From positions 5,201,001 to 5,265,000 of the forward strand of contig NZ_CP034443.1 in NCBI RefSeq assembly GCF_003952365.1: a DNA stretch of 64,000 nt. Direction: 5' to 3'. Shown piece after piece: positions 1-7,480 of this stretch. The stretch's first letter is position 1. Every line of letters starts with the position of its first letter. The translations under genes and the position numbers were made by a program. The notes under the pieces were generated by a model. It was not told where the DNA came from. It ran no database searches and worked only from the letters and a program-made list of their open reading frames with translations. The stretch is from Mesorhizobium sp. M9A.F.Ca.ET.002.03.1.2. GTDB lineage: Bacteria; Pseudomonadota; Alphaproteobacteria; Rhizobiales; Rhizobiaceae.

Positions 1-236
1 AGGTGAAATTGTCCGATACCCGTTCGGCCGCGCTCGACGCCTTCAACCGCGCCGTGCAGGCGGTGCCGGAGATCGAGCAGTGCCACATGATGGCGTCGAG
101 CTTCGACTATCTGCTGAAGGTCCGCACCACCGACATCGCCGCCTATCGCCGCGTTCTCGGCGAGCGCATCTCCGCCCTGCCCCACGTCGCCCAGACCTCG
201 ACCTTCGTGGCGATGGAGACGGTGAAGGATCGGTAG
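1..236 (+). CDS. Lrp/AsnC-family transcriptional regulator, C-terminal part (5' end outside window)
   Basis: Only the last 77 or so residues are present and the reading frame is open to the left edge, so the DNA-binding half lies outside the window. The visible part has the alpha/beta layout of the Lrp/AsnC ligand-binding (RAM) domain: a helix with VPEIEQCHMM, then a strand with DYLLKVRT, and near the end a conserved TSTFVAME strand. In rhizobia this C-terminal sequence resembles the proline-utilisation activator PutR, but the partner putA gene cannot be seen, so the specific name is not assigned. The domain normally binds a small amino acid and mediates oligomerisation. The GTG at position 3 is an internal valine codon and not a start. 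Confidence 0.8.
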   Translation, partial: VKLSDTRSAALDAFNRAVQAVPEIEQCHMMASSFDYLLKVRTTDIAAYRRVLGERISALPHVAQTSTFVAMETVKDR

Positions 237-294
237 GCGCCTCCGCATAGAGGATTGACCCTGCAACATCTGCGATTGGCCACCGGCCACTGCG

Positions 295-363
295 CTTCGT
301 CATCCCAGGGCGGAGCAGGAGCGAAGCTCCGTCGCGCAGACCCTGGGATCCATGCCGTAACCT
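295..363. repeat. Hairpin repeat unit, left copy of locus 1
   Basis: About 69 bp containing a hairpin: ATCCCAGGG pairs with CCCTGGGAT further on. A near-identical unit lies in inverted orientation at 751-820. Two more units occur at 55491-55556 and 55647-55713. The unit is not coding. Its hairpin arms differ between copies but stay complementary. Confidence 0.85.
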
Positions 364-447
364 CCGCCGAAGAATGCAGCGGCCCAGAACGGCGCTTGCA
401 TCCGCAACGGCGACAGCTACCCTTCCACCACGACCGGCTACACCTAT

Positions 448-717
448 ATGACCGCGAGCCAGAAGCGCGGCACGATCTACATCGGCGTCACCAACGATCT
501 CGGTCGCCGCATGCCGGAGCACAAATCCGGCCAAGGCTCGCGCTTCACCAGCCGCTACGGTGTGCAGCGTCTGGTCTGGTACGAGGAGCATTTCGACATT
601 CGCGATGCCATCCAGCGCGAGAGGTCGCTGAAGCGCTGGCCGCGTCAGTGGAAGATCGAACTGATCGAGAAGGCCAATCCAGAGTGGTTCGAGCTTTTTC
701 GCGGAACGGGTTGGTAG
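448..717 (+). CDS. GIY-YIG superfamily small nuclease (UPF0213-like)
   Basis: An 89-residue protein with the core of a GIY-YIG endonuclease domain: TIYIGVTNDLGRR supplies the YIG strand and the catalytic-type arginine, followed by HKSGQGSRFTSRY, WYEEH and the glutamate in AIQRERSLKRW. The first motif (GYTYM) straddles the annotated ATG, because the GYTY residues lie just upstream in the same frame with no obvious ATG, GTG or TTG before the preceding stop. Translation may therefore begin at a rarer codon, or the start has been lost. Family members are single-domain nucleases of unclear cellular role. Here the gene is enclosed by inverted hairpin repeats, which suggests a mobile or repeat-associated function. 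Confidence 0.85.
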   Translation: MTASQKRGTIYIGVTNDLGRRMPEHKSGQGSRFTSRYGVQRLVWYEEHFDIRDAIQRERSLKRWPRQWKIELIEKANPEWFELFRGTGW

Positions 718-750
718 CGTTCGGTCCTTAGCCGCTGGAGCACTGCCGCG

Positions 751-820
751 AGGTAACGGCATGGATCCCAGGGTCTGCGCCGCGTCGCTTCGCTCCTTAC
801 TCCGCCCTGGGATGACGAAG
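751..820. repeat. Hairpin repeat unit, right copy of locus 1 (inverted)
   Basis: This is the reverse complement of the unit at 295-363, with the same hairpin arms (CCCAGGG/CCCTGGG) and a few mismatches in the loop. It begins 33 bp after the GIY-YIG stop codon. Confidence 0.85.
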
Positions 821-929
821 GGAGGAAATGGTTCGGCCAATCCCGGAGGTTTGCGACCTGCCACTGAAATTAGCCGCTGACAGGAATTATCGCGAATCTC
901 TCCTGCGTATCGCAGACAAACCCCAAAAC

Positions 930-2129
930 TCAATCCGCCAGTGTCTTCAGGAACGCCACCAGAGCCGCGCGTTCGCGGTCTGAAAGCTGCAGCGGGTGGA
1001 CCTCGGACACGCCCTCGACACTTGCCGGCGCCTTCGAGTAATGCGCCACCACCTCGTCGAGCGACGAGAACTGCCCGGCATGCATGTAGGGCGCGCGGGT
1101 GGCCGCACCCCGCAGCGACGGCGTCTTGTAGGCGCGGATCAGCTCCGGTCCCGCCTTGACCATGAAGCGCAGCTCGCCACAGGCGCCGGCGTCGCCATCG
1201 CGAAAGGCGCCGAAACAGTTGAACGGATCGGCCTCGACTTGGCGTACCGCGTCGACGCGGCCGCGGTCCGGCGGCAAATTCGCAACCGGCGGCACGCCGG
1301 TATTGTGAAAGCCGCTGTCGGTGAAACGCGGCCCGGTATGGCAGGTCACGCAATTGGCCTTGCCGATGAACAGCTTCAGCCCGAGGATTTCCTCAGGCGA
1401 AAAGGCATCGTCACCTTGCGGCTGTATACCGGTAGCCAAGGCGGCAGCGAACCGGTCGAAGCGCGTCCGCGGCGGCGCGATCGACCGCTCAAATGCGGCG
1501 ATCGCCTTGCCGATATTGGTGAAGACGCGATTGACGCCCTCGGCCTGCGCAGCGGGCATGGCGTTCCACGCCGCCTTCTCGGCAGCGTTGCCGAGCGGGC
1601 TGGCGTTGGCCGGCACCTTGGAAAGGTCGGGCAGCGGCCCGAAGATGCGCTCGTAGCGCTCGCCGAAGCGCGCCTTGATATAGTGCGCGAAGGCGGCGCG
1701 GTTGCCGGCCTGCTCCAGCGGATTTTCCAGCGGCGCCAGCGCCTGCGCCCAAAGACTGTCGCGCCGCCCGTCCCAGAAGAACCATGGATCATGCGCGACG
1801 CCGGCCAGCGGCATCGTGCGCCGGTTGGTGCGTCCGACGCCGACCGCCCGCGGCAGGTCGTCCTGGAACTGCCGGTCTATTCTGTGGCAGGTCGAGCAGG
1901 AAACCATGCCGTCGCCGCTCATCCCGACGTCGAAGAACAGCGTCGAGCCAAGGGCGGCGGCGGCCGGCAAATCGGCGAAGCGGTTGGTGGTGTCGGTCTT
2001 CAGCGGTGGCAGCGCCGACAGCGCCAGCGAGGCGATGGTCTTCTTCTCGGCATCGGAAAACGCCGGCTTGCCGCAGCCGGCGAGCACGGCCATCGCCAGC
2101 AGCGCGAGAAGACGCGAAAGGCGGCTCAT
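930..2129 (-). CDS. Di-haem cytochrome c peroxidase / MauG-family lipoprotein
   Basis: A 399-residue protein with a lipoprotein signal peptide (lipobox LAGC, lipidated Cys19), so it should be anchored in the periplasm. Two c-type haem motifs are visible: CSTCH at residues 78-82 and CVTCH at 260-264, matching the two-domain di-haem CcpA/MauG family. The segment WFFWDGRRDSLWAQ after the first haem is typical of the family. Likely role: periplasmic electron-transfer peroxidase or a MauG-like oxidase acting on a protein partner. The YtkA-domain gene immediately upstream on the same strand is probably co-transcribed. Whether the substrate is H2O2 cannot be decided from sequence. Confidence 0.88.
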   Translation of the reverse strand: MSRLSRLLALLAMAVLAGCGKPAFSDAEKKTIASLALSALPPLKTDTTNRFADLPAAAALGSTLFFDVGMSGDGMVSCSTCHRIDRQFQDDLPRAVGVGRTNRRTMPLAGVAHDPWFFWDGRRDSLWAQALAPLENPLEQAGNRAAFAHYIKARFGERYERIFGPLPDLSKVPANASPLGNAAEKAAWNAMPAAQAEGVNRVFTNIGKAIAAFERSIAPPRTRFDRFAAALATGIQPQGDDAFSPEEILGLKLFIGKANCVTCHTGPRFTDSGFHNTGVPPVANLPPDRGRVDAVRQVEADPFNCFGAFRDGDAGACGELRFMVKAGPELIRAYKTPSLRGAATRAPYMHAGQFSSLDEVVAHYSKAPASVEGVSEVHPLQLSDRERAALVAFLKTLAD

Positions 2130-2142
2130 CTTGCTCCGGCTC

Positions 2143-2592
2143 TCACAGCAGCACGTTGAAGACGACCGTGTCGGATCCGGCCGCCGCGGAAATGGCGAAA
2201 TGCAATTGCCACAATCCGCTCATCGTGAATTTCACCCCGTCGATGCGATAGCACCCGTCGCCGAGATAATCGGTCGCTTGCGGGCTGGTCGGCAGACCGT
2301 GCCTGTGCTGCGGCATGCCGCCGGAAATCGTGATCGCGGCGCCCTCCACCGGGGCTCCCGCAACTGTCTTGAGGGTCAGCAGCCAGGATTGCAGCTCGCC
2401 TTGCCGGATAACGCCCCGCTCCGGCTCGAAACTGGCTACGAACAACCCGTTCGTCGTCTTTTTCGAGCGGGCAATCTCGGAGCCGGCACGCTGCGGCGCT
2501 TGCGGCACGGTCAGATAGACGGCGGCAAGAATGCCAGCCAGCAAGGCAGCCAGACCAAGACCTGCCAGAACATAACGCCATAACGATGCCAA
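2143..2592 (-). CDS. Membrane-anchored YtkA/FixH-like domain protein
   Basis: About 149 residues from a TTG start, chosen because a GAAGG Shine-Dalgarno lies 7 nt upstream. Longer versions up to 2709 lack a convincing ribosome site. One transmembrane helix near the N-terminus (RYVLAGLGLAALLAGILAA) is followed by an Ig-like beta domain with the YtkA hallmarks: PVEGAAITISGGMPQHRHG and a final SGLWQLHFAI strand. The MPQHRHG motif with paired histidines resembles metal-binding positions in this family. It ends 13 bp before the di-haem peroxidase start, so the pair probably forms an operon acting at the outer face of the inner membrane. Precise function unknown. Confidence 0.72.
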   Translation of the reverse strand: MASLWRYVLAGLGLAALLAGILAAVYLTVPQAPQRAGSEIARSKKTTNGLFVASFEPERGVIRQGELQSWLLTLKTVAGAPVEGAAITISGGMPQHRHGLPTSPQATDYLGDGCYRIDGVKFTMSGLWQLHFAISAAAGSDTVVFNVLL

Positions 2593-2740
2593 ACCGGTTC
2601 CTTCTCCAGAGATAACGTCTTGGTGGGCAGATCGCGTCCCGCCGCGCCGTTGAGAAAACGCATCTGGCGCAAAATCCGCTGACGCCAAGCATGGCGCTGC
2701 CAGCCGCAAAAAGCTACAGCAGCGCAGTCTTTGGTTTCGT

Positions 2741-2786
2741 GCATGTCGTTACCCCCAAAACCGCTGCGCGCTTTTGGACGACATGC
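2741..2786. repeat. Rhizobial intergenic palindrome (CATGTCGT hairpin)
   Basis: GCATGTCGT pairs with ACGACATGC around a core containing CAAAACCGCTGC. Related hairpins lie at 3840-3882 and 41660-41703. It is placed in the divergent gap just before the KDG kinase. Confidence 0.7.
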
Positions 2787-2804
2787 ACCAGGAGAGAGAG
2801 ATTC

Positions 2805-3734
2805 ATGACTGGAATAGGCGTCGCCTCGATCGGTGAATGCATGCTCGAACTTTCAGGCCAGGCGGGGCCGAACTGGCGCATGGGTTTTGCCGGCGACACG
2901 TTCAACACGCTGTGGGCGCTGCATGCGCTGAGCGGCGACCGGCCGGCGACCTATGTCTCGGCCTTCGGCGACGACCCGTTCTCGCGCGACCAGATCGATT
3001 TCTTCGCGCAAAACGGCATCGGCATCGGCGCCAGCCCGGTCATAGCAGGCGCACGGCCCGGCCTCTATGCGATCACGCTGACCGGCGCCGAACGCTCCTT
3101 CACCTACTGGCGCGGCGACGCGGCCGCAAGGCAGCTTGCCTCCGACGCGGCGGCCTTGGAGAAAAGCCTTGAAAATCAGGCGCTTGTCTACTTTTCCGGA
3201 ATCACTTTGGCAATTCTGGATGACGCCGCGCGCAAGACATTGCTGGCAGTTGCGGCCAAGGCACGCGCCGCCGGCTCACTTGTCGCCTTCGATCCCAACT
3301 ACCGGCCACGGTTGTGGCGCCAACAGGAGGAAGCGCAGGCCGCGATCCTCGATGCGCTCGCAGTCGCCGACATCGCGCTGCCGACCTTTCCCGACGAGCA
3401 GATGCTGTTCGGCGACGCAACGCCGCGGGCAACCGCGCAACGGCTTGGCGAATTGGTCGGCGAAGTCGTCGTCAAGAACGGCGAGGAGCCGGCGTTGATC
3501 GCCGCGAACGGAGCGTCGCAATCCGTGCCGGCCGTGCATGTCGCCGCCCCCGTTGACACGACCGGCGCCGGCGATTCCTTCAACGGCGCCTATCTCGCCG
3601 CCCGGCTTGCCGGCCATGCCCCGGCCGAGGCCGTGCTGCGCGCGCATCGCGTCGCAGCAAGCGTCGTCCAGGTGCGCGGCGCGCTGGCGCCGTTCGAGAC
3701 GCTGAGGGCGGCGTTCGAAGATCAGGCAGGCTGA
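2805..3734 (+). CDS. kdgK: 2-keto-3-deoxygluconate kinase, PfkB family
   Basis: A 309-residue sugar kinase of the PfkB/ribokinase fold. The N-terminal substrate lid begins with IGVASIGECMLEL and the phosphate-binding signature DTTGAGDSFNG sits at residues 251-261 with catalytic base Asp257. The match to KDG kinases (FAGDTFNT near residue 28) supports phosphorylation of 2-dehydro-3-deoxygluconate to KDPG, feeding the Entner-Doudoroff pathway. The ATG at 2805 is chosen because it starts the family's conserved N-terminus and follows an AGGAGAGAG ribosome site. Longer forms read into a repeat. It is a single gene flanked by palindromic repeats. Substrate assignment within PfkB is inference. Confidence 0.87.
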   Translation: MTGIGVASIGECMLELSGQAGPNWRMGFAGDTFNTLWALHALSGDRPATYVSAFGDDPFSRDQIDFFAQNGIGIGASPVIAGARPGLYAITLTGAERSFTYWRGDAAARQLASDAAALEKSLENQALVYFSGITLAILDDAARKTLLAVAAKARAAGSLVAFDPNYRPRLWRQQEEAQAAILDALAVADIALPTFPDEQMLFGDATPRATAQRLGELVGEVVVKNGEEPALIAANGASQSVPAVHVAAPVDTTGAGDSFNGAYLAARLAGHAPAEAVLRAHRVAASVVQVRGALAPFETLRAAFEDQAG

Positions 3735-3781
3735 TGAGAGCGGAGGTCGAACTCCGCTCCGCTGGTGCGAGCCATCGCTGC

Positions 3782-3884
3782 TAAAGCGCGTCGCGTTTGA
3801 ACGGATTCATGCGACGCGCTTTAAGTTCTTGTTTTTATACATGTCGTTATCGCAAAACCGCTGCACACTTTTGCGCGACATGCA
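3782..3884. repeat. Composite rhizobial intergenic repeat (two hairpins)
   Basis: The first hairpin is AAAGCGCGTCGC paired with GCGACGCGCTTT. The second is CATGTCG paired with CGACATG around GCAAAACCGCTGCACAC. Its position after kdgK and before the convergent methyltransferase means it could also act as a transcription end, though the T-run is poor. Confidence 0.7.
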
Positions 3885-3961
3885 TTAGCCGCACGCGTGA
3901 ATACTCCGGCCGAAAGTGCTTGAGGTTTTCACGTCCGCTGGCGTGCAGCCCAAGCTGGTCG

Positions 3962-5002
3962 CTATCCGCGCTTTTCGATGACGCCATACAGAACGTTGCG
4001 GTTCTCGCCAAAGAACACCTGCGCCTCGACGGTGTTGCGGTCGACGCTGGCATTGATGATGTTCCACATATCGGCCTCCGAGCGCTGCAGCAGCGCCCAG
4101 TTCATGACCGTCTCCATGAAGCCGTCGTCGATCATTTCCGGCGAGAAATTGGCGAAGAGAAAGGTCCCGCCCGGCTTCAGCTTGTGCAGGCAGCACCGGG
4201 TGAGCTTAACGGCTACCTTGTGGGTAAGGTAATCGTAGAGACCCGCCGCATAGATAAAATCGAACCGGCCGAGTTCGTAGGCGTTGGTCAGCAGGCCACT
4301 AACGGAGCCGTCGAGCGCCTCAACGGCTGTTCCGCGAAAGTCGCGCGCGACCGATCCGACGCTCTGGGGATCCTGATCGAGTGCAATCCACCGCTTGATC
4401 CGCCCTTCGCGAAGGGCGGCGGAACGATCGGCTTCGCGCAGATGTCCCGCGGCGATGGTGAGGATTTCCGTCTCCCGCCCTTGAAGAGCCGCGGTTTCGT
4501 CGACATGCCGCGCCAGGAGATCGCGCCGCTCCCTCACGGCGTTCGAGGAAAGGGAATCCTTCGTGCTGTCGTAAAGCGCCTTCCCGAGCGGGCTGGCGCC
4601 GGCGATCTCCGCCGCGACGCTCGGATGGCCGTAGATGAAGTCAAGCAGATGGGCGTCGCCCGAATACCCCCTGGGCTTTTCGAACGACCAGCGCGTGAAA
4701 GGATCCTGCAGGAAGAACTCCAGGGCCGGGTGGTTCTGGGCGATCGGGATGAGTTCCTGCCAGACCGCCGGATGCAGCTTGCCGCGCAATGCATGCAGAT
4801 CGACATTGGCGCGATTGATGATCGCGGCCGTGTCGCTCTCCCGTTCGAACCTTTGCCCGGCAAACCCCAGGATCAGCGCCAGCTCGGCCTTGCCGGCTTC
4901 GAACTGCTCGTCATGCCGACGGGGGCGGCGCGGGGAAATCAACGCGTCCGCGATTGCTTCGGGAGTGATAAGACTTTCCCCGTCGAACGACATTTGATTC
5001 AT
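3962..5002 (-). CDS. Class I SAM-dependent methyltransferase
   Basis: A 346-residue protein with a C-terminal Rossmann-type methyltransferase domain. The SAM loop is ILTIAAGHLRE (residues 180-190), the acidic end of strand 2 is WIALDQD (205-211), and FDFIYAAGLYDYL (248-259) is the strand-4 region. KLKPGGTFLFANF follows. The N-terminal 150 residues are helical without a recognised motif. Related proteins have been annotated as biosynthesis proteins for 3-hydroxy-palmitate methyl ester-type signals, but nothing here fixes the substrate. It is divergent from the GGDEF-EAL gene, with a 319-bp gap that could hold shared control sites. No signal peptide, so cytoplasmic. Confidence 0.72.
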   Translation of the reverse strand: MNQMSFDGESLITPEAIADALISPRRPRRHDEQFEAGKAELALILGFAGQRFERESDTAAIINRANVDLHALRGKLHPAVWQELIPIAQNHPALEFFLQDPFTRWSFEKPRGYSGDAHLLDFIYGHPSVAAEIAGASPLGKALYDSTKDSLSSNAVRERRDLLARHVDETAALQGRETEILTIAAGHLREADRSAALREGRIKRWIALDQDPQSVGSVARDFRGTAVEALDGSVSGLLTNAYELGRFDFIYAAGLYDYLTHKVAVKLTRCCLHKLKPGGTFLFANFSPEMIDDGFMETVMNWALLQRSEADMWNIINASVDRNTVEAQVFFGENRNVLYGVIEKRG

Positions 5003-5321
5003 ACTGTAACCTTTATGTTAATACTCCATTAACCTTACGGCTAAATGAAAGCGTTTGCCAAGGAGGACGAAAGCAAATTCTCCTGTACGGTCGCAGCCGG
5101 CGCCCGTTGCCACCGAATATTTGATGAAAATTGGCGTAATCCCGAAGAACCTTCGGTAATGAGGCATCTGCTATGGTGGTCTCGTTGGAGCCTGAAACGA
5201 GTTGCGGTCGGGTCGGGGGATCAGTCTGTCTGGCGTGCGACGAACATCGAGGTCGAACGCCGTCCAACCGAGAAGTGTAACAAATCGCGTTGCGCGAGGG
5301 GGCAATCCGCTGGGTCAGTCC
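5003..5321. other. Divergent intergenic region, no feature recognised
   Basis: This region lies between the methyltransferase and the GGDEF-EAL protein. It is AT-richer near 5005-5050, compatible with promoters. Several alternative in-frame upstream starts of the GGDEF-EAL gene fall here (for example TTG at 5202). No terminator or repeat was seen. Confidence 0.4.
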
Positions 5322-7316
5322 GTGCCAGAACCGTCGACCGATCGTGTCGAAGAAGGTCTGCCGCAGCGGCGCCAACTGTCGCGGGATGAGCTTCCCGTTC
5401 TCTACCGGCAGTACCACGACGAATACGGAACGAAGGCGACCAGGCTAGGGATCTGGTCCTCGTTTCTCGTCTACATGCTCTTCTCGATCACCGATATCCT
5501 GCTGGTGCCGGACGTCGCGGCCTACACCGTCGCCGCGCGCTTCACGTTCGGCGTGGTCATGTTGTCGATATTCGAGTTGCTGTTTCGCTGGAACGGCAGA
5601 TCCGCCTGGTTGGACCGGCTCTGCGCCGCGGCCGTCTTCCTCGGATATTTGATCTGGCTCGTCCCGTCGATGATGACCGAGCACACGGTAAACATGTCGT
5701 ACTACATGGTTTTCGGCGCCATTTTCATGATGGGCGCGAACCTGTTTTTCAGCTTTCAATTTCAGTTGTCGGTCATAACCTCGAGCCTTGTGTTTTCCGT
5801 TTTCTTCCTGGCCATGGTGGTCCTCTATCCGCACGACACGTCGTATCAGATCGCTTTCGGCACCTTCTATCTCTCATGCTTCGTTTTCACGTCCTACGTG
5901 AACTGGAAGCTGAACCAGGAGCGTTACAACGTCTTCCTGAACGCCCTCGAGGCCAAAATCCAGCACAAGGAAGCCACTGAACGCGGACAGGCGCTGTTGA
6001 ACCTGTCGAGAACCGATCCGCTTACGGGGCTGGAGAATCGGCGTGCGATTGACGAGAAGCTGCGGCACTACTGGAGCGACTGGCAAAGGTATGGCAGCGG
6101 TTTTGTGGCGATCCTCATCGACGTGGACTTCTTCAAAAGGTTCAATGACTTCTACGGGCATCAAGAAGGCGACCGCTGCCTTATTCTTGTCGCCAATGCC
6201 CTTGCCGATATGGTCAAGCAGCACAATGGCTCGATCGGCCGCTACGGCGGTGAAGAATTCATTGTCCTGGCTCACATGGAGAAAAGAGAACAGGTCGCGG
6301 ATATCGCGGAAGCCATTCGAAGCACGGTGGAGAACCTCGCGATTGCCCATGAGCATCGCAGGGACGGCACCTCGGTTGTGACGGTGAGCGTTGGCGCTGC
6401 ATTCACCAGGCCGCAGACTGGCGCCAAGCTGGAGAAGATCATCCACGAGGCCGATCGCGCGCTCTATCTGTCAAAAGCAGGCGGTCGAAATTGTGCCCGG
6501 CTGTTCGATCCAAACGATCCCCAGAGCAGCGACGAGAGCGAGAACATTGCGGCTTTGCTGAAGATCGCGATCGGCCAGGATCTCGTTTCACTCGTCTATC
6601 AGCCAATCCAGAATGTCGTGTCCGGCCGAGTTGAAGCCGTCGAGGCTCTGATGCGCCTCAACATGCTGGACGGTACATCGGTTCCGCCGAGCCTGTTCAT
6701 TCCCGTGGCGGAACGAACTGGCGCGATCCTGGCGCTCGGGCGCTGGGCAATAAGGACGGTGTGCGCTGAGCTCCTGGCGCAGGATCACGTCCGTGTCGTC
6801 AGTGTCAACGTCTCTCCAATTCAGCTCAAGACGCCCGGCTTCGCAGCTTCCGTTGCGACCATTTTGAGCGACACTGGCGTAGCCGGCAGCAGGCTGGCCT
6901 TCGAAATCACCGAAGGGCTGGAGATGGAGATACACTCCGACATTCTTCGCTGTATCAGCGACCTGAAGCTGCTGGGGATCAGGATCTGGCTTGATGACTT
7001 CGGGACGGGCTTCGCGGGCCTCTCATGGCTTCGTTTGATCGATTTCGATACGGTGAAGATCGACCGCTCATTTCTTCATGACTGCGGCGCCCCGAGGGGC
7101 AAGGCGATGCTGCAGGACATTATTGCCCTGGTCAGAAATCGCGGCCATAAAATCCTGGTCGAAGGGGTGGAAACCGACGAGCAGATGGCCCTTGTACGCG
7201 AACTTGGCATAGATGAAGTCCAAGGCTTTTATCTCGGCCGTCCCGTTCCCGCCACGAGGTTCCGCGCGAGGCCGACTACCCACAAACGCTCACTTTCACT
7301 TGTCAAGTCCGCATGA
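5322..7316 (+). CDS. Membrane-bound diguanylate cyclase/phosphodiesterase (GGDEF-EAL)
   Basis: About 664 residues from GTG 5322. An upstream TTG at 5202 is possible and the true start is uncertain. The N-terminal third has six predicted membrane helices (from GIWSSFLVYMLF to FGTFYLSCFVF), forming a MASE-like sensor. A GGDEF domain follows with intact active site GGEEF at residues 309-313 and DVDFFKRFND as the metal loop. The C-terminal EAL domain keeps EALMR (441-445), VNVSP, FEITE, DDFGTG, VKIDRSF, LVEGVET and QGFYLGRP, so both synthesis and hydrolysis of cyclic di-GMP look possible. No inhibitory RxxD site was noted upstream of GGEEF. Net activity cannot be told from sequence. Confidence 0.9.
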   Translation: MPEPSTDRVEEGLPQRRQLSRDELPVLYRQYHDEYGTKATRLGIWSSFLVYMLFSITDILLVPDVAAYTVAARFTFGVVMLSIFELLFRWNGRSAWLDRLCAAAVFLGYLIWLVPSMMTEHTVNMSYYMVFGAIFMMGANLFFSFQFQLSVITSSLVFSVFFLAMVVLYPHDTSYQIAFGTFYLSCFVFTSYVNWKLNQERYNVFLNALEAKIQHKEATERGQALLNLSRTDPLTGLENRRAIDEKLRHYWSDWQRYGSGFVAILIDVDFFKRFNDFYGHQEGDRCLILVANALADMVKQHNGSIGRYGGEEFIVLAHMEKREQVADIAEAIRSTVENLAIAHEHRRDGTSVVTVSVGAAFTRPQTGAKLEKIIHEADRALYLSKAGGRNCARLFDPNDPQSSDESENIAALLKIAIGQDLVSLVYQPIQNVVSGRVEAVEALMRLNMLDGTSVPPSLFIPVAERTGAILALGRWAIRTVCAELLAQDHVRVVSVNVSPIQLKTPGFAASVATILSDTGVAGSRLAFEITEGLEMEIHSDILRCISDLKLLGIRIWLDDFGTGFAGLSWLRLIDFDTVKIDRSFLHDCGAPRGKAMLQDIIALVRNRGHKILVEGVETDEQMALVRELGIDEVQGFYLGRPVPATRFRARPTTHKRSLSLVKSA

Positions 7317-7480
7317 ACAGCGGCGGGCGATCTGAACTCCTGCAAGTCGGCGTCGCCGCGCCTCCCTCAGCAGATGGTCCAGCGGATTTGTCTTGGCGAG
7401 TGCGTGCATCTTTTGAAGCGCCGGTTCCGGACATTCGCGACCGCCCGACGTAGCTTCGCGCTACACCCCACCAGCCTGGC

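Larger units (their letters stand above)
295..820. mobile_element. Putative repeat-bounded element carrying a GIY-YIG nuclease gene
   Basis: Two inverted copies of a hairpin unit enclose one small gene, a GIY-YIG nuclease. Just inside the left copy (366-393) is a further stretch that reappears at the 55.5-kb locus (55614-55641, reverse orientation) where the nuclease gene is absent. This shared interior sequence suggests both loci descend from one element, the second being a gene-less short form. Mobility itself is inferred. No target-site duplication was found. Confidence 0.5.

Noticed and set aside
255..731. 158-residue open frame spanning the first hairpin element
   Set aside because: It is a shadow of the GIY-YIG gene in another frame and reads through both repeats. 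A similar peptide at 54569-55747 merely reflects the shared repeat DNA.
4360..4420. Short palindromic CCGCCCTTCGCGAAGGGCGG within the methyltransferase gene
   Set aside because: It lies inside a well-supported coding region and no second related copy was noticed, so it is reported only as a chance or coding-compatible palindrome.
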